From positions 1-34,142 of the forward strand of contig JAQGLW010000100.1 in NCBI GenBank assembly GCA_028292665.1: DNA of 34,142 nt, written 5' to 3'. This document shows positions 16,901 to 25,493 of this stretch, piece after piece; the first letter of the stretch is position 1; each line of letters starts with the position of its first letter. A program made the position numbers and the translations under genes. The DNA is from Herminiimonas sp. (lineage in GTDB: Bacteria; Pseudomonadota; Gammaproteobacteria; Burkholderiales; Burkholderiaceae_D). The notes beneath the pieces were generated by a model. That model searched no databases. It worked only from the letters and a program-made list of their open reading frames with translations, and was not told where the DNA came from.

Positions 16901-17942
16901 TCCGGTCGAAATTGAATTGACCGGCGCTTTGCCGGAACAGAATGCGCAAGCCGGTCAGAGGCAATCCTGTTTCGTTATACAGGCCCGCCGCCGTGTTGGT
17001 CACCGTTAGTTCGCCCGAGCCGTTTTCCATTGACGACAGTCGGGCGTCGAGCTGCGTGCGCGGCAGGCCGGGCGCCAGCGCGGAAAGATCGATTGCCTGT
17101 ACCGCGACATTTGCATTGCCCAGCGGTTGTTCGGAAAACGGCCGCAATACGACGCGGCCTTTCGCCTGCGCTTGCGCTTGTGCCTGCTTGACGGCGAGAT
17201 CGATCGTCGCGGCCAGCTCCGTCAACGATCCGCTGATATCGATACGGCCGGCGGTGTCCACTGCCCGATTCTGAACGATCGCTGCGCCGTCGATCGAGAT
17301 GCCCGCGCTGAGCGCATACGGCTTGACGGCCGACAGCGTCGCCTGTCCGCTGAAACGGCCGCTGACGGGATTGGCGCCTGCTGCGGATCTGGCATCGAAT
17401 CGATCCACGCCGAGCCGGTAGCGGGTGCCGTCGAAGTCGAGATTGAATGCGAATGCGCCGAGCTCGATCAGGTTGACCGGCCCCCAGCCGACGGCGCCGC
17501 CATCGAGCTGCACCCGATCGATCTGCAATGTCATCGGTAGCGCAAGACTGTCGGGCAATATCGGCGGCGTCGATTTTTGCTGCATTTTGCTGACGATGTC
17601 CAGACGCCCTATGCGCAGCATGTTGATATGCAGTTGCCGGTTCAGCAGTGCCGACGGCTGCCAGTCGAGGTCCATGTTTTTCAGTATCAATTGCTGGCCG
17701 GCGCGATCCAGCGCCAGCCGGTCGATCTTCAACGACCCGGCCAGGCGGCCATGCACGCCGTCCGTTTTCAGCGCGCCGGCGGACAGTGCGTCCAGCGCGG
17801 AGAACGCGGTCCGCGCACCGCTCTCGCTGCCCAGCAGCCAGCCCGCGAATGCGAGCAGCACGATCAGCAGCGCGGCAAATGCCGTCAGCCCGATTTTGAG
17901 CCATGCAAAACCGTGCGGCCTGTCTTGAGCGTCAGAAGCCAT
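13983..17942 (-). CDS. tamB: TamB, translocation and assembly module inner-membrane subunit
   Basis: A 1319-aa protein spanning the periplasm. A single N-terminal transmembrane anchor (about 14-38, IGLTAFAALLIVLLAFAGWLLG) is followed by a very long region of repeated beta-strand segments, as expected of the bridge-like beta-taco fold. The C-terminal DUF490 domain ends in LSPRLTLEAEAGTRSVLSLFYNISFD, typical of TamB. TamB works with the outer-membrane barrel TamA in inserting some outer-membrane proteins and has been linked to phospholipid transport. Length is normal for the family. It starts inside the end of tamA with an 11-bp overlap in a different frame, so the two are translationally linked. 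The stop lies only 12 bp from the convergent patatin stop, leaving no room for separate terminators. Confidence 0.95.
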   Translation of the reverse strand: MASDAQDRPHGFAWLKIGLTAFAALLIVLLAFAGWLLGSESGARTAFSALDALSAGALKTDGVHGRLAGSLKIDRLALDRAGQQLILKNMDLDWQPSALLNRQLHINMLRIGRLDIVSKMQQKSTPPILPDSLALPMTLQIDRVQLDGGAVGWGPVNLIELGAFAFNLDFDGTRYRLGVDRFDARSAAGANPVSGRFSGQATLSAVKPYALSAGISIDGAAIVQNRAVDTAGRIDISGSLTELAATIDLAVKQAQAQAQAKGRVVLRPFSEQPLGNANVAVQAIDLSALAPGLPRTQLDARLSSMENGSGELTVTNTAAGLYNETGLPLTGLRILFRQSAGQFNFDRIAVALGSAKRAAGTITGSGRYADGALTLALQTGQLDLQRLDRRLRATRLAGTVDIRNAAGRQDFTVALSEPLKKNKLTLSAHGMLADASLALDRAELRVGQGRIDASGHADLSGRQSFSATGRISRFRLQDLGNFAQLPSLDLNGDFSLRGTRMPQLEADLAFRIADSRLAGYPLQGDGRMQLRADRLSVPGLRLAAGANRLTMQGELSQRESRLSFALTAPNLEQFGSGFGGALNASGTARGSFNAPRINAEWKADRIRLPGQLQIDAAQGKADIGIDRSKPFLVNAAAIDITARNLKAGARQLAALSAHAQFAPQPGAPLALDIRAQGFSSGELRADSFNLTAGGTTSQHAIDAALAEPGQNWTLKASGGLRDLTRAAQWQGTIDRLDAAGPFTAHLAGPASLTVSQQRMRLDGFRIDADTGVIVVDQFIRDPRGITTRGRFERLQIAPLLKFAGPSPALTTDLQLDGEWNAGIAGTIDGSVKIKRRSGDIVMRGSTPIALGLRTLDAGVTAADGRLNLQLLADGAQLGRIDVDLAANTANGAGRFSIAPNAPLSGSVRIDIPTLGWAGPLMSAALITEGRLQSAISVGGTFAAPRLAGRISGSGLRFFSVDNGVDLRQGILESEFKDTELLIRNLRFQSGGGQLAIAGPIDLAGGKPAAQLSLNADRFALFDRSDRKLVVSGASRIALAEGSAKVNGAFRIDSGFFDIGRQGAPQLSDDVVIVGQTKKPGGRIAAAIDVSISLGDGVTLKGRGLYALLLGQIRLLSAAGEPLQAQGSVRVAKGTYSAYGRELAVEHGVLQFTGPVDNPALDILAMRRGTEVEAGVAVRGTVLAPRVTLVSEPSVPDAEKLSWLVLGHGLNAAGQADLGALQSAAGALLSEGAAAGVQSQIATAFGLDTLGISTSQDNLQQRIVTLGKQISSRLYVSYQQGLETATNTVLLRYTLSPRLTLEAEAGTRSVLSLFYNISFD

Positions 17943-19737
17943 ATCCGACCGAGAAATGCAGCCGTGGCTGACGGGTGGTATGGCCGTATGCGAGATCGAG
18001 GTTGATCGGACCGATCGGGCTGCGCCAGCGCGCTCCGACGCCGCTGCCCTGATTCAGGCGGAAGCCGCGCCACGAATCGGCCGCATTGCCCGCATCGGTA
18101 AAAACCGCCGCGCCCCATTGCGGAGTCAACTGATAGACAACTTCCGCGCTCAGCACGGCGAGCACCGTGCCGCCGACGATCGCGCCGTTCTGCGCCACGC
18201 CGAGGCTGTTGTATGCATAACCGCGCACGCTCTGATCGCCGCCGGTACGGAACAGCAAATCATCGGGAACCGTATCGCGGCCGGCGCCGAAAACCTGCCC
18301 CAGCTGGCCGCGCAGCACAGTGTGCCAGCGCGGGGCAAACGGATACAGCCCGGTGGCATGAACGACCGCGCGTCCGAGGTTCTGCTCATTCAGCATGCCG
18401 CGCGGGCCGCCGGATAGTTCAATCGATGCGACATAGCCGCGGCGCGGGTCGAGCTGATTGTCGAGACGGCGCATCGTATAGGTGTAGGACGCGATCAATG
18501 CCTGGCGATTGTTGACCGGAAGGTCCGCAATGCGCTGCCGGTCCGCCAGATAGGAAACCGCCCATATCTGTTCATCGATTTTGCTGGGACTGGTGATACT
18601 CACGCTGGTGCGGATCTTGTCGTCGATTTCATTGGCGATGTCGGAGCGCTCGTAATGCGCGCCGAAACCCGGATGCCAGCCGTTGCGAAGCGCCGGCAGA
18701 AATACATCTGCGCCCAGCAAGCGTGACTGGCGGTCCATTCGCAAGTCCGATTCGAGGCGCCAGTCGCGGCCGAGGAATTGGCGATCCATCCATTTCAATT
18801 GCGCACGCGCACCGCTGTCGGTCGAAAATCCGCCGCCCAGCGCAAGGCGCTTGCGCTCGTTTTCATTCACGTCGATCCGCACCGGTACGCGTTGCGGATG
18901 ATCGGGATCGATTTCGATGGTGGCGAATGCCGAACGAAAGTAGCCGGTATCCTGCAGCCGGGCCTGCAATTCATTCAGCTTGTCTTGTGAAAACGGTTCG
19001 CCCGGCCGGATCGGATTGAGCGCATCGACCATGTCGCGCGAATAGCGTTTCAAACCCTGCACCCGGAGTTCGCCGAATGTAAATGCCGGCCCGGAATCGA
19101 CATCGACCGTCAGTTGTGCGGCGCGCCGTTCGGGATCGATGCGCGCTTCGCTGGCGGCAATTCTGGCTGCCGGATAATCGCGATTGAGCAGGTCCTTCAA
19201 TAACGCGCCCTTGGCATCGTTCCATGCAGCCTGGCGAAATCTTTCTCCGGGCTTCATGCTCCACTGGCGCCGCAGACGATTGATCCGCTGCTCTGCGGCC
19301 GGATCGGTTGCAATATGCCCGCTGAAACGGATAGTCGCCGCATCGACCAGCGTCGGCGCACCGGGTGCTATGTTGAAGCGCGCAACCCAGCGCCCGTTCT
19401 GCTGTTCCAGGGCGTAATCGATCGCCGGTGAAAAATAGCCTTCCGTCGCCAGCAATTCACGGATCTGCTGCGGAGCGATGCCGGCCAGGCGCTGCCATTC
19501 CTCCAGGCTCAGCTCGGGATCTTTGGCATGGCGAACGATTTCGAGATATTGATTGAGCAATGGCGCAAGCGTGCCTGCGCCATTGATTTCAACGGCATAA
19601 CCGCGTGCGGACTGGGCATGCACCATGAACGGGAACAACAACAATACAGCCAGCGTCGTCAGATGACGCCACGATGAGGCTGATTTACGGAGCGGCGAAT
19701 GCCGTATCTGTCGGCAGAGCAGTCCGCTGCACACCAT
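17932..19737 (-). CDS. tamA: TamA, outer-membrane BamA-family barrel
   Basis: A 601-aa Omp85-superfamily protein. A signal peptide with hydrophobic core LTTLAVLLLFPFMVHA is cut near VHAQS. POTRA domains follow (about 45-250; for example TFGELRVQGLKRYSRDMVDALNPI), then a 16-strand barrel domain with the family motif VRGYAYNSLG and a C-terminal strand ending in YGF, the aromatic end recognised by the BAM machinery. The start at 19737 is preferred over an upstream in-frame ATG because AGGGA precedes it and it gives a shorter leader. It heads the tamAB operon and is divergent from the DUF4337 gene (219 bp). Confidence 0.94.
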   Translation of the reverse strand: MVCSGLLCRQIRHSPLRKSASSWRHLTTLAVLLLFPFMVHAQSARGYAVEINGAGTLAPLLNQYLEIVRHAKDPELSLEEWQRLAGIAPQQIRELLATEGYFSPAIDYALEQQNGRWVARFNIAPGAPTLVDAATIRFSGHIATDPAAEQRINRLRRQWSMKPGERFRQAAWNDAKGALLKDLLNRDYPAARIAASEARIDPERRAAQLTVDVDSGPAFTFGELRVQGLKRYSRDMVDALNPIRPGEPFSQDKLNELQARLQDTGYFRSAFATIEIDPDHPQRVPVRIDVNENERKRLALGGGFSTDSGARAQLKWMDRQFLGRDWRLESDLRMDRQSRLLGADVFLPALRNGWHPGFGAHYERSDIANEIDDKIRTSVSITSPSKIDEQIWAVSYLADRQRIADLPVNNRQALIASYTYTMRRLDNQLDPRRGYVASIELSGGPRGMLNEQNLGRAVVHATGLYPFAPRWHTVLRGQLGQVFGAGRDTVPDDLLFRTGGDQSVRGYAYNSLGVAQNGAIVGGTVLAVLSAEVVYQLTPQWGAAVFTDAGNAADSWRGFRLNQGSGVGARWRSPIGPINLDLAYGHTTRQPRLHFSVGYGF

Positions 19738-19956
19738 ATTTCCCTGTGAAATTGATTGATAATGATTTATTGTTGCGTGAATTGCCCGGCGCAATGTATT
19801 CCGAAGCAAGCATGCCGGTCAAATAGTATCCGGAAATGATAAAGCTTACTTTTTATGCATCCGGCGCACTTGCGGGGAATCAAGCAATTGGTCAAGGCCG
19901 CTTCGTTTTTACGAAGGGCATTTCATCCGGGTTTACCGGCAACGCTTCAATGACGC

Positions 19957-20577
19957 ATGATCGCGAACATGGACATCAATCCCCTGGATACAATCGAAAC
20001 GGCCGATGACGGGCAATCGTCAGGCGAGCGCAAGATTGCGCGCCTTAACATACTGGTTGCGATCACGGTAGCGCTGCTCGCGACATTCATGGGCATTTGC
20101 AAGGTCAAGGACGACAACATCGTTCAGGCGATGCAGCAGTCGCAAGCCAACAAGCTCGATCACTGGGCGTTCTACCAGGCCCGCAATATCCGTGAAGAGG
20201 TCGCCAGATCCACCCTGCTGCAATTGCGGCTTGCCGCCGCGTCGCAACCGGCCGCCCGGCAGGCCGCATATCGGGAGGCGATTCAGAATTATGAAAAGCT
20301 GGCCGCCGAGCAGAGCAGGAAAAAAGAAGAACTGCGGCTGCAGGCCGACCAGGATCAAAAGGACTACGATGCCGCCAATTTCCGCGACGATCAGTTCGAC
20401 CTGTCCGATGCGCTGCTTGCGATTGCGATTGCGCTGCTGGCCGTAACGGCATTGACGCACCAGCGCTGGTTATACTGGGCGGCGCTGGTCCCGACCGGTT
20501 TCGGTGTGCTGATGGGATTGGCCGGGTTGCTGGGATGGGGGATCCATCCTGAAACGCTGGTGCGCTTGCTTTCCTGA
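19957..20577 (+). CDS. DUF4337 membrane protein
   Basis: A 206-aa protein of unknown function with the architecture of DUF4337: a short polar N-terminus, one transmembrane segment (about 30-46, LNILVAITVALLATFMGIC), a long helical, probably coiled-coil region (about 50-148, rich in Gln, Glu and Arg, including NKLDHWAFYQARNIREEVA), and two or three C-terminal transmembrane segments (about 150-200). The start is uncertain: ATGs at 19957 and 19969 are in frame and neither has a good Shine-Dalgarno. It is divergent from tamA and convergent with hbdH (27-bp gap). I infer an inner-membrane location and do not know its role. Confidence 0.87.
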   Translation: MIANMDINPLDTIETADDGQSSGERKIARLNILVAITVALLATFMGICKVKDDNIVQAMQQSQANKLDHWAFYQARNIREEVARSTLLQLRLAAASQPAARQAAYREAIQNYEKLAAEQSRKKEELRLQADQDQKDYDAANFRDDQFDLSDALLAIAIALLAVTALTHQRWLYWAALVPTGFGVLMGLAGLLGWGIHPETLVRLLS

Positions 20578-20604
20578 TTCATCGCCGGCAAAAGCGGGAT
20601 CGCG

Positions 20605-21387
20605 TCACTGCATATACCACCCATGGCTGACAACGATTGACTGTCCGGTCAATGCGTTCGAAGGAAACGCAGCGAGAAATATCGCCGTCTGCGCGACATC
20701 CTGCGTCGTCGTGAATTCGCCGTCGACGGTATCCTTGAGCATGATCTTCTTGATGACGTCGTCTTCGCTGATGCCGAACTCTTTGGCCTGTTCCGGAATC
20801 TGCTTGTCCACCAGCGGCGTGCGCACAAAGCCCGGACAGATCACGTTGGCGCGGATATTGTTTTTTGCGCCTTCTTTCGCGACCGTCTTGGCCAGTCCGA
20901 GCAGTCCGTGCTTGGCGGCGACATAGGGTGCTTTCAAGGGCGATGCCTCATGCGAATGCACCGACCCCATGTAAATAATGGTGCCGCCTTTTCCCGTCCT
21001 GATCATGTCACGCATGCAGGCGCGCGTGGTCAGGAACGCGCCGTCCAGATGAATCGCCAGCATTTTTTTCCATTTATCGAGCGTCAAATCGACGATCGGA
21101 CTGATGATCTGGATGCCGGCATTGCTGATCAGGATATCGATGCCGCCGTAGGCGGCGACCGCATCGGCAATTCCTTTATCGACTTGCTCTTCGCTGGTCA
21201 CATCCATCGCTACCGCCATTGCCGTGCCGCCTTGTTTCCGTATGTCGTCGGCAGCGGCCGTTGCGGCATCCAGCGCGAGATCGGCAATCACGATTTTCGC
21301 TCCCTGGCGCGAATATTCAAACGCTATTTCCTTGCCGATTCCGCTGGCAGCGCCAGTGACAACGGCGACTTTATCCTTGAGTAACAT
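20605..21387 (-). CDS. hbdH: 3-hydroxybutyrate dehydrogenase
   Basis: A 260-aa short-chain dehydrogenase that oxidises (R)-3-hydroxybutyrate to acetoacetate with NAD, the step after polyhydroxybutyrate depolymerisation. The nucleotide-binding motif TGAASGIG is at 11-18, the structural NAG at 89-91, and the catalytic Ser142, Tyr155 and Lys159 are all present at the spacing of characterised enzymes. Asp36 at the end of the second strand (IVIADLAL) favours NAD over NADP. The C-terminus GWYMQ, whose Gln contacts substrate in known structures, is diagnostic for this enzyme as opposed to generic reductases. The ribosome site AAGGA lies 7 nt before the ATG. It is downstream of cydAB on the same strand, 150 bp away, possibly as a separate unit. 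Confidence 0.95.
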   Translation of the reverse strand: MLLKDKVAVVTGAASGIGKEIAFEYSRQGAKIVIADLALDAATAAADDIRKQGGTAMAVAMDVTSEEQVDKGIADAVAAYGGIDILISNAGIQIISPIVDLTLDKWKKMLAIHLDGAFLTTRACMRDMIRTGKGGTIIYMGSVHSHEASPLKAPYVAAKHGLLGLAKTVAKEGAKNNIRANVICPGFVRTPLVDKQIPEQAKEFGISEDDVIKKIMLKDTVDGEFTTTQDVAQTAIFLAAFPSNALTGQSIVVSHGWYMQ

Positions 21388-21537
21388 GGCTGATCCTTTA
21401 AGCTGATTACGATGGCTGCAAATCCCGCTTGCATCGGCGGTGATTTTCTCCGCTTTGCATGCGCGACGAATATGGACGCCGGTCGAACCGGCGCAAGCCG
21501 CCTGTCCGGTTCGATGATCGTGCGATGAAATGATTCC

Positions 21538-22554
21538 TCAATGATGATATCCCTCGCCGGCCCGCACCTTGCCGCGAAACAGCCAGAACACCAGCACCGT
21601 ATAACCGAGGATCATGGGCAGCAATATGACGGTCCCTATCAGCATGAAAATCTGCGAGGCCGGATCCGCCGCCGCTTGCCATATCGTAATGTAAGGCGGC
21701 ACCAGGTACGGCACATTCGACAGTATCAGGCCGGTATAGGCGAGCAGAAACAGGCCGACCGCGGACGCGAACGGCTGAATGCTTTTGCCGTGCCGTATGC
21801 CATGCCAGCAAGACCACGCCAGCAGCAGGGTAGCCAGCGGCACCGGAGAAAAAATATATAAATTGGGAAGGCTGAACCAGCGCTCGGCAATCCGCGCGAT
21901 ATGCAGCGGTGTCCATACGCTGACCAGTGCAATAAAAAACAGCAATAAAAACAGCAGCGGCACGCCCATCCTGCGCGCGCGCCGTTCCACTTCTCCTTCC
22001 GTTTTCATCATCAGCCAGGCCGCGCCCAGCAATGCGTAACCGGCCACCAGCGCCGCGCCGCACATCAGGCTGAACGGCGTCAGCCAGTCGATGACGCCGC
22101 CGGCGAACCGGCCGTTTTCAATATGGATTTCCTGGAGCAATCCGCCCAGCACCACGCCCTGGGAAAAAGCGGCAAAGGCCGAGCCGGCCGCGAACGACCT
22201 GTCCCATTTGCGATGGTGCGGTTTGGCGACGCCGCGAAATTCGAATGAAACGCCGCGGAAAATCAGCGCCAGCAACATCACGATCACAGGAAGATAGAGC
22301 GCCGGCATGATCACCGAATAGGCCAGAGGAAACGCCACCATCAATCCGCTGCCGCCGAGCACCAGCCAGGTTTCATTGCCGTCCCAGAAAGGAGCCACCG
22401 AATCCATCACCTGATCGCGTTCGGCTTCCTGCGGAAAAAACGGAAACAGGATGCCGATGCCCAGATCGAAGCCGTCCAGCAGGACATACATCGCGACTGC
22501 GGTGCCGATCACTAATGCCCAGATTACCGGCAATGTATAGTTCAGCGTGTTCAT
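21538..22554 (-). CDS. cydB: Cytochrome bd-type quinol oxidase subunit II
   Basis: A 338-aa integral membrane protein with about eight or nine hydrophobic segments. It opens with the family hallmark LDGFDLGIGILFPF and continues with APFWDGNETWLVLGG and AFPLAYSVIMPALYLPVI. With CydA it forms the terminal oxidase that reduces O2 to water from quinol. The reading frame is open far upstream, but the true start is the ATG at 22554, which overlaps the cydA stop codon as ATGA. No short CydX/CydS-like reading frame follows it in the 150 bp before hbdH. Length fits the cyanide-insensitive (CIO) branch. Confidence 0.95.
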   Translation of the reverse strand: MNTLNYTLPVIWALVIGTAVAMYVLLDGFDLGIGILFPFFPQEAERDQVMDSVAPFWDGNETWLVLGGSGLMVAFPLAYSVIMPALYLPVIVMLLALIFRGVSFEFRGVAKPHHRKWDRSFAAGSAFAAFSQGVVLGGLLQEIHIENGRFAGGVIDWLTPFSLMCGAALVAGYALLGAAWLMMKTEGEVERRARRMGVPLLFLLLFFIALVSVWTPLHIARIAERWFSLPNLYIFSPVPLATLLLAWSCWHGIRHGKSIQPFASAVGLFLLAYTGLILSNVPYLVPPYITIWQAAADPASQIFMLIGTVILLPMILGYTVLVFWLFRGKVRAGEGYHH

Positions 22555-23942
22555 GACGCCTCCGACTGTTCCACCGCAGACAGCGGCCGGTTCGGCAAGC
22601 CGGTGCGCGGGGCGGCCGGCCCGACCTGCGGTCCGCGGCGGATCAGCTTGCGGATGTACAGGATGCCCATCGAAAATACCACGCAATACACCAGTACGAA
22701 CAGCGCCAGCGACACCGCGACCGTCGATGCGGCCACCGGCGATCCCGCATCGGCGGTGCGCAGAATGCCGTAGGCGACCCATGGCTGACGCCCGATTTCG
22801 GTCACCATCCATCCGGCTAGGATCGCGATAAAACCCAGCGGCCAGCAATATTGCACCGGCTTCAGAAACCAGCCGGTCTGGAACAGCCGTTTGCGCCACC
22901 ACAGAAAAGCGCCGCTGATCCCGATCAGAATCAGCAGCATGCCGAGACCCACCATCAACCGGAACATGAAGAACACCGGCACCACCGGCGGCCGGTCTTC
23001 CGGCTTGAAGTCCTTCAGTCCGCGAAACAATCCATTCGGATCATGTGTGACTATGAGGCTGCCTGCATTGGGTATCGCGATCTCGGCCAGGTTGCGTTCC
23101 GCCTTGGTGTCGGGCCATGCAAACAGCACCAGGGGGGCCGGATGCGACCCATCCCAATGCGCCTCGATCGCCGCAATTTTCACCGGCTGATGCCTGGCCG
23201 TATTCAAGCCGTGCAGGTCGCCGATAATCAATTGCAGCGGCGCCAGCAATGCCACCATGCCGAGCCCCATGCGCATCATCGTTTTTGCCTCGGTCTGGAA
23301 ACGGCCGGCAACCAGATAGCGCGCACCGACCGCCAGCACCACCAGCGAGGTCGTCAGGTAGGCCGCGGTCATCATATGTGCGAAACGATAGGGGAAACTC
23401 GGATTGAAAATGATCTCCGTCCAGCTCACCGGAAAGGCGATGCCGTTGCGCAATTCGAATCCGGCAGGCGTATGCATCCAGCTGTTGGCCGACAGAATCC
23501 AGAAGCCGGACAATGCAGTGCCGAATGCGACGATCAGGCAGGCCATGGTATGCAGCCATGGCGGCACACGGTTCCAGCCGAACAGCATGATGCCGAGAAA
23601 GCTGGCTTCCAGAAAAAAAGCGGTCAGCACCTCATATCCCATCAGCGGACCGATCGTGTTGGCCACCACGACGGAAAATCTGCTCCAGTTGGTGCCGAAC
23701 TGATATGACAAGACAATGCCCGACACCACGCCCATCGCAAACGACACTGCAAAAATCTTGGTCCAGAAGCGGGCGAGCTGATGGTAATGCAGTTTTCCGC
23801 TGCGCATCCACAATACTTCCAGCGTCGCGATGAATGCCGAAAGACCGATCGTGAAGGCCGGAAAGATGATGTGAAAGCTGATCGTAAATGCGAACTGGAT
23901 ACGCGCAAAAAGATTCGCATCGACACCTGCCAATGTTTCCAT
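22551..23942 (-). CDS. cydA: Cytochrome bd-type quinol oxidase subunit I, short Q-loop (CIO-like)
   Basis: A 463-aa haem-carrying subunit. By alignment to E. coli CydA the haem ligands are His24 (FHIIFP), His189 (RFAHM) and Met330 (FRLMVGLG). Glu104 and Glu112 (GYEVLTAFFLE) are the proton-path acids. Quinol-site Lys255 and Glu260 sit in KIAAIE, and GRQPW is at 384-388. The loop between these elements is about 60 residues shorter than in E. coli, as in cyanide-insensitive oxidases of Pseudomonas and Burkholderiales. The ATG at 23942 is selected for its upstream CCGGAG at 7-8 nt; an alternative TTG six codons earlier has no ribosome site. No full Fnr/Anr-type site was found upstream. Confidence 0.95.
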   Translation of the reverse strand: METLAGVDANLFARIQFAFTISFHIIFPAFTIGLSAFIATLEVLWMRSGKLHYHQLARFWTKIFAVSFAMGVVSGIVLSYQFGTNWSRFSVVVANTIGPLMGYEVLTAFFLEASFLGIMLFGWNRVPPWLHTMACLIVAFGTALSGFWILSANSWMHTPAGFELRNGIAFPVSWTEIIFNPSFPYRFAHMMTAAYLTTSLVVLAVGARYLVAGRFQTEAKTMMRMGLGMVALLAPLQLIIGDLHGLNTARHQPVKIAAIEAHWDGSHPAPLVLFAWPDTKAERNLAEIAIPNAGSLIVTHDPNGLFRGLKDFKPEDRPPVVPVFFMFRLMVGLGMLLILIGISGAFLWWRKRLFQTGWFLKPVQYCWPLGFIAILAGWMVTEIGRQPWVAYGILRTADAGSPVAASTVAVSLALFVLVYCVVFSMGILYIRKLIRRGPQVGPAAPRTGLPNRPLSAVEQSEAS

Positions 23943-24233
23943 CGTGAACTCCGGCGGCAACGGCAGGGGTGCCGTGTGCTGAATACCTTACATGAATATC
24001 GGCATCGATGCAGTGACCAATCTCAACCGGGCTTGAACAAAACGGATCGTGATTGCGCTTCAAGCATCAAATCATTGCATTATTTCAGGATGGGATCACA
24101 TGTATTTTGCCGGCTTCCTTGATCGAGGTCGCAAGCCTGTTTGGCATGGATGCTGCATTCTTCGGCGTGATTTCGCAATTTCGCACAATGATGGCCGGGC
24201 GATCCATTTAAAAATCAGACGAGAGGCATTTAC

Positions 24234-25166
24234 TTGAACAACGATGCGCAGACACTGGATTGCCTGATTATCGGTGCAGGGCCGGCCGGCTTGATTGCCG
24301 CGATTTATCTGGCGCGCTTTCGGCGCGCCATCAAGATAGTCGATGCCGGTTACAGCCGTGCGTCGCTGATTCCGCTGTCGCATAATTATCCGGGATTCCC
24401 CGACGGCATCGGCGGCGATGCATTGCTTGCACGCTTGCGCACGCAGGTTGCGCGCTACGATGTCGATATCATCGCCGGGATGGTGACCCGGATCGACAGG
24501 CGCGACGATGGCTTCTTTATCGGCCGTTACGGCACCGGGGGCGTGGAATCGGTCGCGGCCAGAACGGTTTTACTGGCGACCGGCGTGATCGATATCGAAC
24601 CGGAATTGCCGCATTTGACGGATGCCATCAAGCAGGGCTACATACGGCATTGTCCGATATGCGACGGTTACGAAGTCATCGACAGGAAAGTGGCGTTGAT
24701 CGGATACGGGAAAAGCCTGGTCAAGGAAGCGCTGTTCATCCATCACTATACGCGCGACCTGACGCTGTTCGGTCTCGGACGCGATATGGAATTAAGCGAT
24801 GCCGACCATAGGGTTTTACGTGAAAAAAATATCCGCATCATCGAAGAGCCGATCGCGGAGGTATGCATCGAGGGAGGCAGAATTGCCGCATTGAGAGGAG
24901 CAAGCAGCAAGTCGCATCATTTCGATACCTTGTATTCGGCATTAGGCACCAGCGTCAGATCGGATCTGGCGCGCGATCTGGGTGCGGATTGCGACGAGTG
25001 CGGAGACTTGCTGGTGGACAGCCGGCGTCTTCAAACATCGGTTCCCGGCCTGTATGCTGCCGGCGATGTCGTCAATGGGCTCAATCAAATCAGCGTCGCG
25101 GCCGGCCATGCGGCAATTGCAGCAACGGCGATTCATCATGAATTAAGCAGAATCCTGCAAAGTTAA
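24234..25166 (+). CDS. Thioredoxin-reductase-like FAD/NAD(P) oxidoreductase
   Basis: A 310-aa flavoprotein with the fold of low-molecular-weight thioredoxin reductases. It has FAD-binding GAGPAG (14-19), the redox-active pair Cys140-Pro-Ile-Cys143 followed by DG, and the C-terminal FAD motif [22 protein letters not shown]. The NAD(P) site is atypical: where the family has GGGxSAxEEA it reads [10 protein letters not shown], and the Arg-rich HRRxxxR loop for NADPH is absent. It may reduce a partner other than thioredoxin, or use NADH. Translation probably starts at TTG 24234, as no in-frame ATG occurs nearby and AGAGG lies about 8 nt upstream. It is divergent from cydA (291 bp). Confidence 0.87.
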   Translation: MNNDAQTLDCLIIGAGPAGLIAAIYLARFRRAIKIVDAGYSRASLIPLSHNYPGFPDGIGGDALLARLRTQVARYDVDIIAGMVTRIDRRDDGFFIGRYGTGGVESVAARTVLLATGVIDIEPELPHLTDAIKQGYIRHCPICDGYEVIDRKVALIGYGKSLVKEALFIHHYTRDLTLFGLGRDMELSDADHRVLREKNIRIIEEPIAEVCIEGGRIAALRGASSKSHHFDTLYSALGTSVRSDLARDLGADCDECGDLLVDSRRLQTSVPGLYAAGDVVNGLNQISVAAGHAAIAATAIHHELSRILQS

Positions 25167-25493
25167 GCGGCCTGCAGCGCCCATACTCTTATACGTGAAC
25201 CGCTTTAAGGCCGGTAAGATGTCGCGGCTGTAAACGGGAATGCGGCCCGCCCGGATCGTATCGCATCCTGAGCAAGCACCATGGCGCTTGATATACCTCC
25301 TGACGGTTATCCACATGTGCTTGAGCTTCCAACCGTTTCATCGGATTGGAAGCTCAAGGTTCCGATAGCCGAATAGCGTCGGCCGGCCTCTGTTGGAGGA
25401 TACAGATTACAAGAGTCCCCGCCTGGTCGCATATCTTGGCAGTGAACACGCGATGGATTCTTGATACTCCGACCCTCCGTTGCGTATGCCGGA
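25167..25493. other. Convergent intergenic region, 327 bp
   Basis: This lies between the flavoprotein gene and the convergent CHRD lipoprotein gene. Its only clear element is the strong hairpin at 25320-25358. No ORF with protein-like composition was seen. Confidence 0.5.
25320..25358. terminator. Strong bidirectional hairpin between convergent genes
   Basis: CTTGAGCTTCCAA (25320-25332) and TTGGAAGCTCAAG (25346-25358) are perfect 13-bp complements. The 13-nt loop can add three more pairs (CCG/CGG). It is placed to end transcripts from both flanking genes but lacks T-tracts. Confidence 0.5.

Noticed and set aside
21407-22063. 218-aa minus-strand frame overlapping cydB
   Set aside because: Out-of-frame shadow of cydB with no motifs; checked also as a possible CydX source and none found.
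23943-24233. Fnr/Anr box upstream of cydA
   Set aside because: Only half-sites such as TTGATCGAG and ATCAA at wrong spacing were found.
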